Below are positions 18,001 through 28,915 of a stretch of DNA of 64,000 bases, one piece after another. A model generated the notes under the pieces. The model searched no databases. It saw only the letters and a program-made list of their open reading frames with translations, and was not told where the DNA came from. The stretch is taken from the NCBI GenBank assembly GCA_946902875.1, contig OX336338.1, forward strand, positions 7,493,971 to 7,557,970, in the 5' to 3' direction. This DNA is from Nematopogon swammerdamellus. Its lineage: Eukaryota; Arthropoda; Insecta; Lepidoptera; Adelidae. The position numbers and the translations under genes were made by a program. Position 1 is the first letter of the stretch; every line of letters begins with the position of its first letter.

Positions 18001-21000
18001 GAGTCATCATCATCATCAGCCTGTATCGGTGCACTGCTGGACATAGACCTCTCCCAAGGCACGCCACCACACGCGGTCTTCCGATCTTCTCATCCATCCA
18101 CCATCCACCATCCCGGCTACCTTTTTTAGGTCATCTGTCCACCTAGCCGGGGGGCGAACAATTGAAAATGTGATAATAACTTACATGATGCCGTTCTCAT
18201 CGCGCATCTTCTTGGTGGAGAAGTTGGTGTGGGCTCCGGAGCCGTTCCAGTCCTGCACCGGCTTGGGGTCGAAGGTGACGATGACTCCGAACTCCTCGGC
18301 GAGGCGGTGCAGGATGTAGCGCGCCATCCAGAGGTCGTCGCCGGCGGTCACGCCCACCGAGGGGCCCACTTGGAACTCCCACTGCGACGGCATCACCTCG
18401 GCGTTGGTGCCGGCGATTGGCACGCCGGCGTAGAGGCAGCACTTGTAGTGGGCTTCGACGAGATCCCTGGCGTACACCTTGTTGGCGCCCACTCCGCAGT
18501 AGTAGGGGCCCTGCGGGGGCGGGCAGCCGCCCGGGGGCCAGCCGAACGGTCTCAGATCCGCGTCCAGCAGTATGTACTCCTGCTCGATTCCGAACCACGG
18601 CTCCTCGTCCTTGCACTTATCGTAGGCCTCCTGGCAGGCAGCGCGGTGGTTGGTATCTGAAAAAAACATGAGTATGGTACTTATCTTGCAAATAGTTATA
18701 CTGCAAGTACCTGGGCGACCGAGCTTCGCTCGGCGTCTTTAGAGTTTGCCGTGGGAACAGAATATACATTTTTTGTAATCAAAATTGTTTTTGTGTGAAA
18801 ACGGATTTTCTCATAGATGACCCCTATCTAGATAAAAGTGGAAAGTAAAACATCTAAATACAAAACTTACGGCAGCTCCATCGATGAGTGTAATAAAAAG
18901 GGAACGAATTCATAAGGAATTCATTTATTTGACAGCTTGAAAAATACGTTGATTGTTAAAAGGGAGCTATGTTGTATAGAAAATTAATCGATATAAAAAA
19001 AACATTATAACATAAAATAATCACTAAACACACTAACTTGAATATGAACAAATACATTTTTAGTATATGTGACTATGTTAGAAATAAAACAGTTTTTTTT
19101 TAATATCTCGGCAAGTTGAAAATGTAACATACCCCCCTTTTAACAATCAGCGATTCAATTGTTAAAGCCGTTTTCGAGAAACCATATATATAATAGTACA
19201 TACGTATATATACAAGATTGCTCGCTTAAAGTAATAGGATAAAAGATATATACTCGTATATACTAGTCAATTTACTTGATTTTGTTTACTCCAAACACAC
19301 ACAACCTATAGGTACATTGTACCTCGGCGGCACTTAAAAGCATATCAGATCAAAATGACTGGTCGCTTAAACTTGAATAAGTTGGTATATGATCACTCGG
19401 CATTATTGTGATAATGGTGTTATTAGAATGATAGTCACATCCTTATTATACTAATTTATTGTAATCGAGTGCGCATAACATGATAAGAGTGCCGCCAGAT
19501 ACAGAGGTTTTGTGCGGGCATATTATAACGTCATTGCGTACGTACAAGGTTGTATCACAAATGGATATGCATCTACTTAGGTAGGTATTATCTGAATGAG
19601 TTGCATAGCAACTAGGTAGCAATTACGTATCACTGTCATTTTAGGTGATGAAAGTGTCCAAAAATAAAAACTGATAAATTTTCTTTGTTTTGCGAGGTTT
19701 CGTACTAATAGAATTAAATGATGCCGTGATGTCAGCACATATTACATAAAAAGATTACATTGCATTGGTCGAAACTTTGTGTAACTATAGGTATTGGTTG
19801 AGTATTTATCGAATATAAATCACATTATAACAATGCGATTCTCAAATGTATATTTCTTCCGACTATACTACTCAACCCCTATCAAATATTGTGTGATGTT
19901 ACATATAATAGCAACACGTCACAGGTTACAAATTTGTGAAAATCCTATGTAGGTAAATCCGGTCAGATGTTCTCGCGTAAATTGCATAAAAGCTAACCGA
20001 ATTGGTCGATTTTTTTCCGACTGTGTTCACTTCCGACTTCCGACTCTACTGTTCAGCACATATGAAGAATGGCGTTATTATATATAGCCTGGCGGAAATG
20101 TTTCGCAATACATAGGAAAAAACCGCAAGCGACTATGTTGAGCCGCTATTGAGTTATGATGAGCGAACATTCTTATACACAGACGGCAGACCTTGAATCT
20201 TATAATAATGTAGAGAAGATGCATTTCATTGCACTTATACAGTACCTAAAGCCAGAAATGAAAAGGGAAGACTCCGGTATGGCACCATCTTTCTCGGAGG
20301 TGATATTGGCTGGTCGAGGCATGTGCTTTGGCCCCCATGACTCAGCCACCCATACCCAGGGTTGCCAGATGGTTCAGTTGAAAAAAACCGGACATTTTTC
20401 GTCACCTTTGACGAAAAATGTCCGGGTTTTTTCAACTGAACCATCTGGCCTTTGATTTTGAAGTACAAAATGTGTCATCATGACATGATCTTTAATAATT
20501 TAATATCCAAAATGAAAGGATAATAAATAAAAGGCAACCAACAATTATTGAGAGTAATTATGATTAAATTGATAGAACTGTTTTCAATATTGAAGAAAGG
20601 TTAGTATTAAAATGTTCTGAACAAAATAAATATATGAAGAAAAAACCGTATGTTCGGATGTCCGGTTTTTCATTATTTTGGAGAGCGGACACAACCCTCA
20701 AAAACCGGACTGTTCGGTTCAAAACCGAACATCTGGCAACCCTGCCCATACCGGATGACATTAAAAAACTTTCACAATAGGCAGAGTTACAGGCTGAAAA
20801 ACTTTTCGCGTTCCAAGAAGAACGAGTATACGAGGAACTCATGAATTTATGTTATTTTTTCCACAGCTGGCTGCCAGCAGGTAAGGCAGCCAACCCGTAA
20901 TACCCGCAATTGTTATGATGACAGAACAGTGAAGAACGTAGAGCAGGTAATTGGTGTAATTACGTCTCATTGTGTGCGAGTGGCGACGGCGACGGTGCAT

Positions 21001-24000
21001 ACAGTTTTCCAACTATAGAGGGACTGGCAGCCAACCCTTCTTGTTGCGACGGAGGCGCTGGCTCATATTTGGAATTATCGTGTCAAGCCAGCCAAGTCAG
21101 CGCCCTAAGGGTTTTCGTATTTTTTGTACGGCAAAATAGGTGACTAATCAATACTAATAATAAATCTGTAAGGGATGGTCATGGAGTTTGTTTGATGAGA
21201 TACTGAGTTTGTAGACTTATGATATTAAAACTAAATTAATAATTTATAGAAATATTTTCTGTATGAATGTATGTATGTTCCTCCACAACTCTTAAACCGA
21301 TCATCTGGCTGGCACAAGCACATTTGGCTATACGAGACACAGGATAAGCTAATAAATTCAGTTCTGGTTACGATAACGTGTGGCTTTTCATACAAACCGA
21401 ATTGTTCCGCGCGCCGAAATAAAGGTACAATAACGGGCTTACTTAATTTTTTTTTTAAATCCGAATTTCACGCGAGCAAAGCCACGGGCAAAAGCTAGTA
21501 AATAAATAACAGACATGGAAGATAATGTTCGGTTAGACTGAAAATCTACAGGTTGAATCAGTCAGTACCTATCTAACTAAATTTTAGAAAAATAATATGT
21601 TTTTATAGTAAGCGCGATATGTGACTGAGCCACCCATAAGGTGTCTAGCGACGCCCATGGATATTCGGTCGCATGCGGGAGGTAGCGAATGCCATGCCTG
21701 CCTGACAGGTGCCCATTGACGCCCCTCTTGAAGGACTCAAGACTGTACTTGTATTAAGGGGTGATTACCTCGGTGATTCCGAAGCGCAAATAGACAGCGT
21801 TGATATTTAAATTTTTTCCGAGTGCTATTAAATTTATGTATGATTGTATGATCCCCATACATTTTTGAGCGGTAGGAAAACTATAAAAATTAATGCGAAT
21901 CATATATTTTTTAAGATTAAAAAAAAATACAAACCCCAACGTTTAAATCTTCAGAATCACACTTCACATTAACAAAATTAAATATAAGTAAGTAGGTAGT
22001 TAGGTACCCAAATTACCTAATTGCTGAATCTGTCCGTCCGGTCCGTGCATGGTAGGGCGGTATTATGCTATGATGATGATGATGATGTGGTGTGTGTGTG
22101 TATGTGTGTGCTGATGTGGGTGGGTCCCTGGGTCGGGTGACTGCTGCACATACCGGTGGGTTCGTTGTTGTACTTGTACGTGTCGCACATCACGATGACG
22201 TGGTTGCCGCGGCGGAACGGGTCGCGGTACATCGCCCGCGGGTGCAGGAACGTGTCCGAGTTGTGCCCGTCCGCCTGGCCGGTCGAGCTGCCGTCGAAGT
22301 TCCACACCGGCAGGTCTGCAGACAGAGCGACAATCAATAATAAACACAAGAAAAATCCATGCCAAGTGCGAGTCGGACTCAGATTCAGACTCAGTGGTTG
22401 AGTGTTCATGCTTATACTGTAAATATTACCTAATGGTCTTGTGAGCGGTAGTATTTGCGAAGTTTGCTTTGTCAGAGGGCCTAGTCCGAGTTTACGTGAC
22501 AGCTACGTAAACGTCAAATACCGATCGAATTAAGTTTTTATGTATGGAGCTCTCCAGTGGCGCGGCGGTGAGCGTATTGTGCTCCCATACAAAGAGTTTG
22601 TATTACGTCGCTGCGCTCCTTTAAAGGAGCGCAGCGACGTAATACAAATACTCTTTGCTCCCATACATAAAAACTCAATTCTATCGGTATTTGACGTTTA
22701 CGTAGCTGTCACGTTAACTCGGACTAGGCCCTCTGTTCTTCTTTGCATTGAATTTAGAACTGGCGGAATTTTCGACATATCCAAGCGTAGGTTACCTACC
22801 TGTGGATGAAATTATACAATAGACCATAAACAGGCGCACCGAGGGTTCCGTATACACACCACGCACAATATATTTTTTGTGTTATCATTTTGTTTTCTTT
22901 CATTCACTTCTTTGGCACGAGTTCGACTCATATTTTGACTGTTTTTATTATTTGGTGTTTTACTTTAGAGTATGCACTATAATCACAAAACGTTTGTCGC
23001 TTGTGTGTATTACCGTTTTTACGTTAGAGCAAAAACAGACAACTTTGAAGAAGACACGTTGCTTTTATGGGGACATACCGTTAATTTTTTGCTTTTTGTT
23101 TTAATTTTGTATCATTACTTGTTAGGATATTCGTCATAATAATATGTTCGTAATAATAATAGCCACGGCCTGCACCCGCCGGCGTGCTTGGAGGCTTGTC
23201 TCCCGCCGCCGGCGGTTTTACCGTTTTTAATTTTTATATTAATTTTGTGTATTTTTATTACTTTTTTGTATAATATATGTAAAATTAATGTAAAATTTTA
23301 ATAACGTGAAATAAATAAATAATAACAAATATTCTGTGAAAACTTTCAACCGCTACCTATTACCGTTCAAAATAAAACTCGGACGGACGGACGGACAGCG
23401 TAGGACAAACGGCGTAGGCTTAGTAATAGCACAGTAAAAGGCCCGTAGGAATACGGAACCTTAAAAAGCATTGATTGAACCAGAGATCGATGACATGACG
23501 TGCAAGCAAATATTCAATGCATTATTTATTACTCTTGCAGCTAATACTTGCGACTTGCGGTCGCTGTTAGTGCTCTATTATGAATAAGTACATAATTTAC
23601 TCCACAACACGAAGTATAGTTGAGCAGATACCGCAGTATCGGTCACAATAATAACGATGAACAATAAACAAAGTAGATTAGATAGTTTTCTGTAATAGCG
23701 TATGATGAAATGAATCATCACGCGGTATCATAGGTGACTGGTACAATGGGGACAATGTTCCGGTAAAAACCAGACAATATGAAATCTTTCATTGATCAAG
23801 GTAAAAAGTTAAATGAAAAAATCACCTGTATGCGAAAGTTTAAGCGAGTTTAATGCATTGCGGCATTCTTTACAGACTAACCTTTGGATGTTTATACGTG
23901 TAGGGGCAGACAATGCAAGAAAGGACAATAAGTATATGAAATATATATACCTATGTATATACCTAACATAAATGGACAAAAATTGTACATACCTAGATGC

Positions 24001-27000
24001 ATATAACAAAGTGATCCGGATGTGAACTCGGACTTTCGTAGTCGAACCTACTTCCTTTTACTCCGAAGTCTCCTAAATCTGCGGAGAACCTTTCTAAAAA
24101 CCTGATCTATATACGAATGAAAATCTGATGTATATACGGATGAAAATCTGATCTACATATATACTAATGAAAATGCCCTTTCACAAGTTGATTACCTTAT
24201 ACCTAATTCAAGTATCTACCTACACTACAAATCGCGAGTATCTAATATTACTAGACTGCCCTTCTCTAGTTAACCCCTACTTGCTCTCCTTAACCTACTA
24301 CTGCTCGCTATGTTATTTATTATTTATTCCTCCTACAGTTTGATCAAGCTCGTACATTGCTCCAAATTGGACACTAGATGTGATCTGCAGCTGTATTTCA
24401 AGTTTGTAGGTCCATTTGCTGTTCGCTTGAACTCATAAGATGAAGCGCCGCTAGCGATTGAGTTGAAAACTAAATAAAAAAACCGGCCAAGTGCGAGGTT
24501 TTCGAGGACCGAGGTTTCCGCATCACAAAAAAAAGTTGAAAAAAAACATGTTTCTTGTATGGCGACTCCCCTTAATTTGTCTCTTTTTCCATTTTTTATT
24601 ATTTGTTTGTTATATCCGCCAAAACAAGACATAGTTATTCTGTGAAAATGTCAAACGGCTAGCTATTACGGTTCCAAAGATACAGCCATCGGACGGACGG
24701 ACGGACAGACAGACAGACGTTATAGGCTTAGTAGTAAGGCTTCCAACGGGGTACAGAAACCCAAAAAGATGATAAATTATTATTCTGTCGTTTGGACGCA
24801 CGAATGAGCTGAATATACATTCGAAGAAATTCGAATATAGATTCGAAGTAAATCTTTCACCCTTACAACAGCTGAATCCGTTATATTCTCAAAGCAACAT
24901 ATAGAGATAAGCACTCCGTACATTAGGTACATACCTACATATTATTATTAAGAGGAAACCTCGCAAGTTCTCATCAAAGTTATCTTCGTGCGTTCTCATC
25001 GCACTCTGCTGGCCCGCGGGTGTAGAATCTTCTAGCTACCCAGTTAAGCGGGGTAGGCGGTAGAGTTCCCCTAATGTCTACCATCTCGTCGAGCTAGCCT
25101 AGCAAAATGAAATTAAAATATAGGTACTATATTTCACAAAAAAAGTCACAAAAGGCGTACTTGATACCTAAAGTGCATTCTCTACCAGTCATGTCTAGCA
25201 TTGTGGGTATCACGGTGTTCTTCCTTTCTACAGACGTAATATTTACTTTTCAGGAGATGAAAACAAGAAAGAAAAATCATGAAATTGAATCTTTTTTTTT
25301 TTTTAGTTTTATTAAACACGTTATGGCGAAAACGTGTATCGAATTACTTTCAGAATCACCCCTTACTACATATTTGCATTAAATAAACAATCGGTGGTAT
25401 GTATACTTCTTGGAATTAGTATAGGAGGATAATTTCAAGAAAATTCACGAAATTTCCGTCTAATTTTACTAATCTAGTCTTAATGTCGCTGTTTATGCTA
25501 CGTAACGACATAATATTGTACTTAACTCTGTGGTCGTATAACATTCAAAATGAATGAGTTGCTAACGACCAAGTTTGAAAATCACCGCTGATTTGTGCGG
25601 TTCACAAAACAAACACACTTTAGGTAGTAAATTGATATGTGTGTAAGCGCTACCTGCGCTAGCGATTATGTCATTAGTAGGAACTTTTCCATGTCATTAT
25701 CTAGAAATTTGCAATATTTCATTATCATTATTATCAAGCGTGATTCGCAAAAGTGAGAGCAGAGTTTCCACGCTACTGCTGGAATAATATTTGTACTATT
25801 TAGTAAGTGTCTCTTTATGCAGCAGTAGGTATTTATTTATGTACACGTACACGTATGAAAGTATTGGAAGTGAATGAAGCCAAGCTGTCTTGTTCCAACG
25901 AATGAACGAGCATATCGTAATGTTCGCAGAGCAACGAGCGCGAATGCGTTTGGGAAGCAGGAAATGAACGAACGTCGAGCTGTGGGACTCTGCGGGACAT
26001 CTGGCAGGAATTGTTCAATTTGTTTGTCCTCGTTTCTCAATTGGGTGCGCTTCAGCGATGCGCGTGCGAAGCGCCAATTCATATTAATTCTATCCGCCGC
26101 TTGCCGTGCAATGCAGCTCGATAGCCGTTTGCGTTAAGGGGGATACTAGGCAAAACATCACATCATATTATCCGACTATATATATAGCTATAACTATTGC
26201 GATATTTCAATAGATATAACTATAATTTATATGCTTATAGTTAGGTTAAGATTCAAGGTATAATGTGTGATAGATTATTCTAATATAATCTTGTAAATTC
26301 TCTGAAAAATAAGTGGGTGAAAAGTGGTAAAAATATTCGAAAATGCATTTGCTATTAAAATCTACCTTCGTTACAAATACGTCCATACAAAAAACGCTCG
26401 CGCACGGCAACGGCCCAAAATTTAGAATGTTCAAAGATGGTTCAGTGAAAAACAATTTACTCTGTAAGGGTTTGAATTTATTTAGATGATTCTTAGTCTT
26501 ATTGATTTTTAGTCTCAATGAAGCATTTTTCGTATTAGATGCATTTGTAAAAAATGGGGAAATAGCAAAGGCATTTTTGAACGATTTTGCCACTTTTCAA
26601 CCACATATTTTTAAGGGAGTTTATAAGATTAAATTAAAAATAATGTATTCACATTATACCTTCTTTACCTAACTATAGGCATATAAATTACATATAGTTA
26701 TATCACTTGAAATATGGGTATGGTTAGGGAAATACGAAGTGCTTTTGCCTATTACCCCCCCTTAAGAGGAACGCGATCGTATCGGAAAAATACGCTTATG
26801 AGATGAGCGATTTCTGTGATTTTTTTTTAATTTACGTATGATAACGTTTTATTTGATCATCATTCGCGTAGTACCTACGACAGGCAGGTAGAACCTTCCC
26901 GATTCTTTCACGCATTCATTATATCACTTTCGTTACGTCGAGGCAAAATATTGAAATTTGTTCAGAGGAGGTCGCATTAATTGCACTTTTTAGTGATAAG

Positions 27001-28877
27001 TGGAAATGTCTGAGGACATTTATTGGAAAAACATAAAAACATAATAATCCCCACTCTAACGACTCACTCAATCGAAAAATCTAAAAAAAAACTATTTTAA
27101 TAGGTTCTTTGCGAGTCACCTAGGTGATGTTTACTTATAGAGTACCAATTTTTCTAGAATATCACCAAGATTGCGATTTGTAAGACTTATTCTCTAAAAA
27201 ATAAAGATAAATGTATCGTAAAACCGAAACTTCGCAATATTATCAGGTGATTGCGTAAAATATATAATACTTATATATTTTTTCTATTTCCTCTGAATGA
27301 AAATTTAACACTGAGTCATCAAATCTGCATGAATGAATATGTAAGAAAATAATAATATTGTTTTCTAAATTTACCATTTAACAAACTGAGTCAATATTTT
27401 ATACATGCATTATATACCACACGCTATATCCCGACTATCGGAATAAGCAGATTAATCAGTGTTTGCTGCAAGGTATCTGGTAAAATTTATCTTCACTTCA
27501 TGTTGTAAGTATTTTATGTAATGTGAATCTTTATTTTGCCTCGACTAGTCGGTCTATTAGGAGTTTAAAATGTAGAAACCTGTAGGCTTCTTAGGTATGA
27601 ATGTGACCGTGCGGTCCTTGCAGCGGACATGCTCGCCGGTGCCGTCGATCCACACGTACGTGGCGAGGATCTTGTCAGCTGGCAGCGGCAGGTCGTTGTA
27701 GCGGCCCAGCAGGGTCTTCGAGAGCACCGCGTTCGGCGAATTTGTCAGCACCGGACCCGACATGATCTTCGGGTTGTCTGTTGGATGGTCAAATAGTCAC
27801 GGTCAATATCGTCAATGATTCTTCATCATCAACATAAAGTCACATGATCTTCGGGTTGTCTGTTGGATTGTCAAATAGTCACGGTCAATATCGTCAATGA
27901 TTCTTCATCATCAACATAAAGTCACATGATCTTCGGGTTGTCTGTTGGATTGTCAAATAGTCACGGTCAATATCGTCAATGATTCTTCATCATCAACATA
28001 AAGTCACATGATCTTCGGGTTGTCTGTTGGATTGTCAAATAGTCACGGTCAATATCGTCAATGATTCTTCATCATCAACATAAAGTCACATGATCTTCGG
28101 GTTGTCTGTTGGATTGTCAAATAGTCACGGTCAATATCGTCAATGATTCTTCATCATCAACATAAAGTCACATGATCTTCGGGTTGTCTGTTGGATTGTC
28201 AAATAGTCACGGTCAATATCGTCAATGATTCTTCATCATCAACATAAAGTCACATGATCTTCGGGTTGTCTGTTGGATTGTCAAATAGTCACGGTCAATA
28301 TCGTCAATGATTCTTCATCATCAACATAAAGTCACATGATCTTCGAGTTGTCTGTTGGATTGTCAAATAGTCACGGTCAATATCGTCAATGATTCTTCAT
28401 CATCAACATAAGTCAACATAGGATGATCAGTCTTCTATATCTACTTGTGACGCGTTTTCTGAAATGTGCTGGCATGGCGCCTCTCTGAGCGTGGTCTCGC
28501 GAGGAGAGGGGTTTTTGGCTCTGTCGACTGCACCATTGATCCCTCTGCACAGCCACCCATGTTGGTTTGCATAAAAAATAACTACTGCCAGGTCATATTT
28601 TTCGTGCTTCTAGCCTATAGCCTTAGTTTGTTTCAATCCATTGTGTGGTGCGATGTACCAGACACGTTTGTTAAGCCTCAAAATGAATGACAGATTTTTG
28701 AAAGATTCAGGTTTCAGTTGTAAAAATAACTAAATAACCTCGTGGAATTTCCCACAATTTCCGTTTGCGTTTGCAGAGCGTTTTTATGAAATCATACAAG
28801 CGCACGAGTATTAAACAGTAAATGTCATGCATGAGTGAGAACCAACCTTCAATCTTTCCGTGCGTCGAATCCGCCAT
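14878..28877 (-). CDS. GS: Glutamine synthetase (glutamate-ammonia ligase), six coding exons
   Basis: It makes glutamine from glutamate, ammonia and ATP, as a homodecamer in animals. The coding exons in transcript order are 28877-28847, 27777-27580, 22315-22154, 18656-18185, 16853-16714 and 15026-14878: 1152 nt, 383 aa plus TAA, near the usual 370-400. Phases match at every junction. Hallmarks: the N-terminal beta-grasp block [13 protein letters not shown] (about 80-92); catalytic EQE in WFGIEQEY (151-158); the nucleotide-site region FGWPPGG and [10 protein letters not shown] (168-187); [14 protein letters not shown] (215-228); [15 protein letters not shown] (268-282); SIRIPR and YLEDRRP near the end, closing [19 protein letters not shown]. 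The start [10 protein letters not shown] has no evident mitochondrial presequence, so a cytosolic enzyme is inferred. A downstream in-frame Met (KIMSGP) also exists. The donor of the 27.6-kb exon, GTTTCT, is weak. Genes for parvin and GS converge. Confidence 0.96.
15105..15585. mobile_element. Two CR1-like LINE 3' ends in head-to-head inverted arrangement
   Basis: 15105-15355 is minus, 15361-15585 plus. The plus half encodes [20 protein letters not shown] sequence with CTTCAAGAGAGGCGTGAATA and tail TTAGACACCTTATGGG. Together they make a near-palindrome of about 240-bp arms in GS intron 6 (between the last two coding exons). Confidence 0.7.
15657..15828. mobile_element. Mariner-type MITE (copy 1) with TA duplication
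   Basis: TIR CAGTACCCGGCAGTAAATAA / TTATTTACTACCGGGTACTG, flanked by TA at 15655-15656 and 15829-15830. Nearly the whole 172 bp folds on itself (GTCGTCTCTGTCGC / GCGACAGAGACGAC). A 173-bp relative lies at 55452. Confidence 0.85.
15967..16325 (+). mobile_element. SINE-like repeat AACCGGCCAAGTGCGAGTCG ... GGAACCCTAA
   Basis: A very common moth repeat: head ACCGGCCAAGTGCGAGTCGA, middle TTCTTGTATGGGGAACCGCG and ATATCGGCCATAATAACAC, end GGCTTAGTAATAGGCTCCCG, CGGATACGGAACCCTAA. Other copies: 22820-23465, 24480-24775, 35965-36215, 41385-41660, 45935-46140. Confidence 0.65.
16714..16853 (-). CDS. GS: GS coding exon (residues 288-335)
   Basis: It encodes [20 protein letters not shown], then [20 protein letters not shown] and SINDFSAG. 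Acceptor CTGTTTGCAG, donor GTACGT. Confidence 0.95.
16925..17290 (+). mobile_element. CR1-like LINE tail followed by SINE body
   Basis: 16930-17035 is the LINE tail (CCATGGGCGTCGTTAGACAC); 17097-17285 is a tRNA/5S SINE body without head (CACTGAATGAAACGTCCGGT, TTCAGTGTAGCCGGCACGAC). Confidence 0.65.
17300..18000. other. GS intron sequence, nothing recognised
   Basis: AT-rich non-coding sequence in the intron between the 18.2-kb and 16.7-kb GS exons. No TIR, LINE or gene was seen. Confidence 0.3.
18004..18170 (-). mobile_element. RTE-like LINE 3' end
   Basis: CATCATCATCA tail, then GTGCACTGCTGGACATAGAC, CTCTCCCAAGGCACGCCACC, ACACGCGGTCTTCCG. The minus strand encodes the basic R-P-R-V-W-W-R-A-type end of an RTE ORF. 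Related copy at 60848-60970. Confidence 0.6.
18185..18656 (-). CDS. GS: GS coding exon (residues 131-288, catalytic core)
   Basis: The largest exon carries most of the catalytic domain: EQEY metal and glutamate ligands, [29 protein letters not shown] and [16 protein letters not shown]. Acceptor TGTTTTTTTCAG, donor GTAAGT. It is very GC-rich against AT-rich introns. Confidence 0.96.
18660..20270. other. GS intron sequence, largely unique
   Basis: Apart from GGGCGACCGAGCTTCGCTCGG-like repeat debris near 18710-18760, I see no gene or clear transposon in this AT-rich stretch. Confidence 0.3.
20272..20345 (+). mobile_element. SINE tail fragment
   Basis: ACTCCGGTATGGCACCATCT and CGGAGGTGATATTGGCTGGT match the tail of the tRNA-headed SINE at 635-1010. 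Confidence 0.55.
20357..20744. mobile_element. hAT-type MITE with 8-bp target-site duplication
   Basis: TIR CAGGGTTGCCAGATG / CATCTGGCAACCCTG; CCCATACC repeated exactly at 20349-20356 and 20745-20752. The left half holds an internal 42-bp inverted repeat (TTGAAAAAAACCGGACATTT and its mirror) so that it folds on itself. 388 bp, no transposase. Confidence 0.88.
21160..21500 (+). mobile_element. Helitron-like non-autonomous element (copy A)
   Basis: GTATGTTCCTCCACAACTCT, ATAACGTGTGGCTTTTCATA and the end ATTTCACGCGAGCAAAGCCA, CGGGCAAAAGCTAGT. The CTAG|T end and lack of TIRs suit a Helitron-derived element. Copy B at 37300-37608. Confidence 0.6.
21600..21755 (-). mobile_element. CR1-like LINE 3' tail
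   Basis: AGCGCGATATGTGACTGAGC, ACCCATAAGGTGTCTAGCGA, then CCCCTCTTGAAGGACTCAAG. In a GS intron. Confidence 0.6.
22154..22315 (-). CDS. GS: GS coding exon (residues 77-131)
   Basis: It encodes [20 protein letters not shown], then [20 protein letters not shown] and YNNEPT. Acceptor CTGTCTGCAG, donor GTATGT. This is the N-terminal domain loop that reaches the neighbouring subunit's active site in known structures. Confidence 0.95.
22473..22735. mobile_element. Foldback MITE, 263 bp
   Basis: CAGAGGGCCTAGTCCGAGTT at the left mirrors AACTCGGACTAGGCCCTCTG at the right, and the arms stay paired to a centre at TTTAAAGG (near 22622; GTCGCTGCGCTCCTT / AAGGAGCGCAGCGAC). It is nearly a perfect long palindrome 160 bp upstream (transcript sense) of a GS exon. 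No clear duplication. Confidence 0.8.
22820..23465 (+). mobile_element. SINE-like repeat (GGTTCCGTA ... GGAACC) with internal insertion
   Basis: Starts GGCGCACCGAGGGTTCCGTA, contains ACTATAATCACAAAACGTTT and ends GTAGGCTTAGTAATAGCACA. About 650 bp, longer than sister copies. Confidence 0.5.
23470..24475. other. GS intron sequence, nothing recognised
   Basis: AT-rich, no gene, TIR pair or LINE seen; a short repeated AATCTGAT-TATATACG motif lies near 24100-24160. Confidence 0.3.
24480..24775 (+). mobile_element. SINE-like repeat copy (AACCGGCCAAGTGCGAG)
   Basis: Same family as 15967-16325: CCGGCCAAGTGCGAGGTTTT, TTCTTGTATGGCGACTCCCC, ATTCTGTGAAAATGTCAAAC, GACGGACGGACAGACAGACA. Confidence 0.6.
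24780..26130. other. GS intron sequence, nothing recognised
   Basis: No gene or clear transposon. Open frames of 60-115 codons occur on both strands here but have no family resemblance. Confidence 0.25.
26138..26761. mobile_element. TTAA-flanked TIR element, 624 bp
   Basis: TTAA at 26134-26137 and 26762-26765. Ends GGGGGATACTAGGCAAAA / TTTTGCCTATTACCCCCCC. The inverted arms extend about 120 bp (GATATAACTATAATTTATAT and its mirror; AAGGTATAATGTG / CACATTATACCTT). A TTAA target suits piggyBac-type elements. No transposase. Confidence 0.65.
26770..27575. other. GS intron sequence, mostly unrecognised
   Basis: AT-rich; only a short piece of the palindromic-core repeat (CGACTATCGGAATAAGCAGA) at about 27415-27485. 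Confidence 0.3.
27580..27777 (-). CDS. GS: GS coding exon (residues 11-76)
   Basis: It encodes [20 protein letters not shown], then [17 protein letters not shown] and [18 protein letters not shown]. Acceptor AATCCAACAG-type sequence at 27778-27779 (this copy reads CCATCCAACAG); donor GTTTCT is a weak match. The acceptor and first 17 exon bases are tandemly repeated upstream (see the array at 27761-28415). Confidence 0.93.
27761..28415. repeat. Tandem array, eight copies of an 82-bp unit including a GS splice acceptor
   Basis: Copies start at 27761, 27843, 27925, 28007, 28089, 28171, 28253 and 28335 and are almost identical. Each starts CATGATCTTCGGGTTGTCTG, which on the minus strand is the acceptor CAACAG followed by the first 17 bases of the GS exon (DNPKIM). 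Copy 1 overlaps the true exon. Copy 1 differs by GGATGG for GGATTG; the last copy has CGAGTT for CGGGTT and is truncated by one base. Confidence 0.97.
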
Positions 28878-28915
28878 TTTGCCCGCTCCTTTCTTTGCTC
28901 AACCCGAGACTAAAC
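28847..28915 (-). CDS. GS: GS exon with start codon (coding part 28847-28877)
   Basis: The ATG at 28877-28875 opens [10 protein letters not shown], then donor GTTGGT. The 38 nt before the ATG are leader; a candidate acceptor CTTGTCGACAG ends at 28916, so an upstream non-coding exon is likely. Start context GCAAAATGG is good. Confidence 0.8.

Noticed and set aside
18229..18671. Long plus-strand frames opposite the GS exon
   Set aside because: They are shadows of the GC-rich glutamine synthetase exon on the minus strand.
20850..20895. A possible 14-nt micro-exon (TTTTTTCCACAG, CTGGCTGCCAGCAG, GTAAGG) on the plus strand
   Set aside because: It lies in a GS intron on the opposite strand with no plus-strand gene around it.
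26246..26593. 115-codon minus-strand frame as a transposase
   Set aside because: It is AT-rich, lies inside a 624-bp MITE and shows no DDE or RVT motif.
27761..28415. The tandem array as a CRISPR
   Set aside because: The units are contiguous without unique spacers, in an animal gene, and copy the exon edge.
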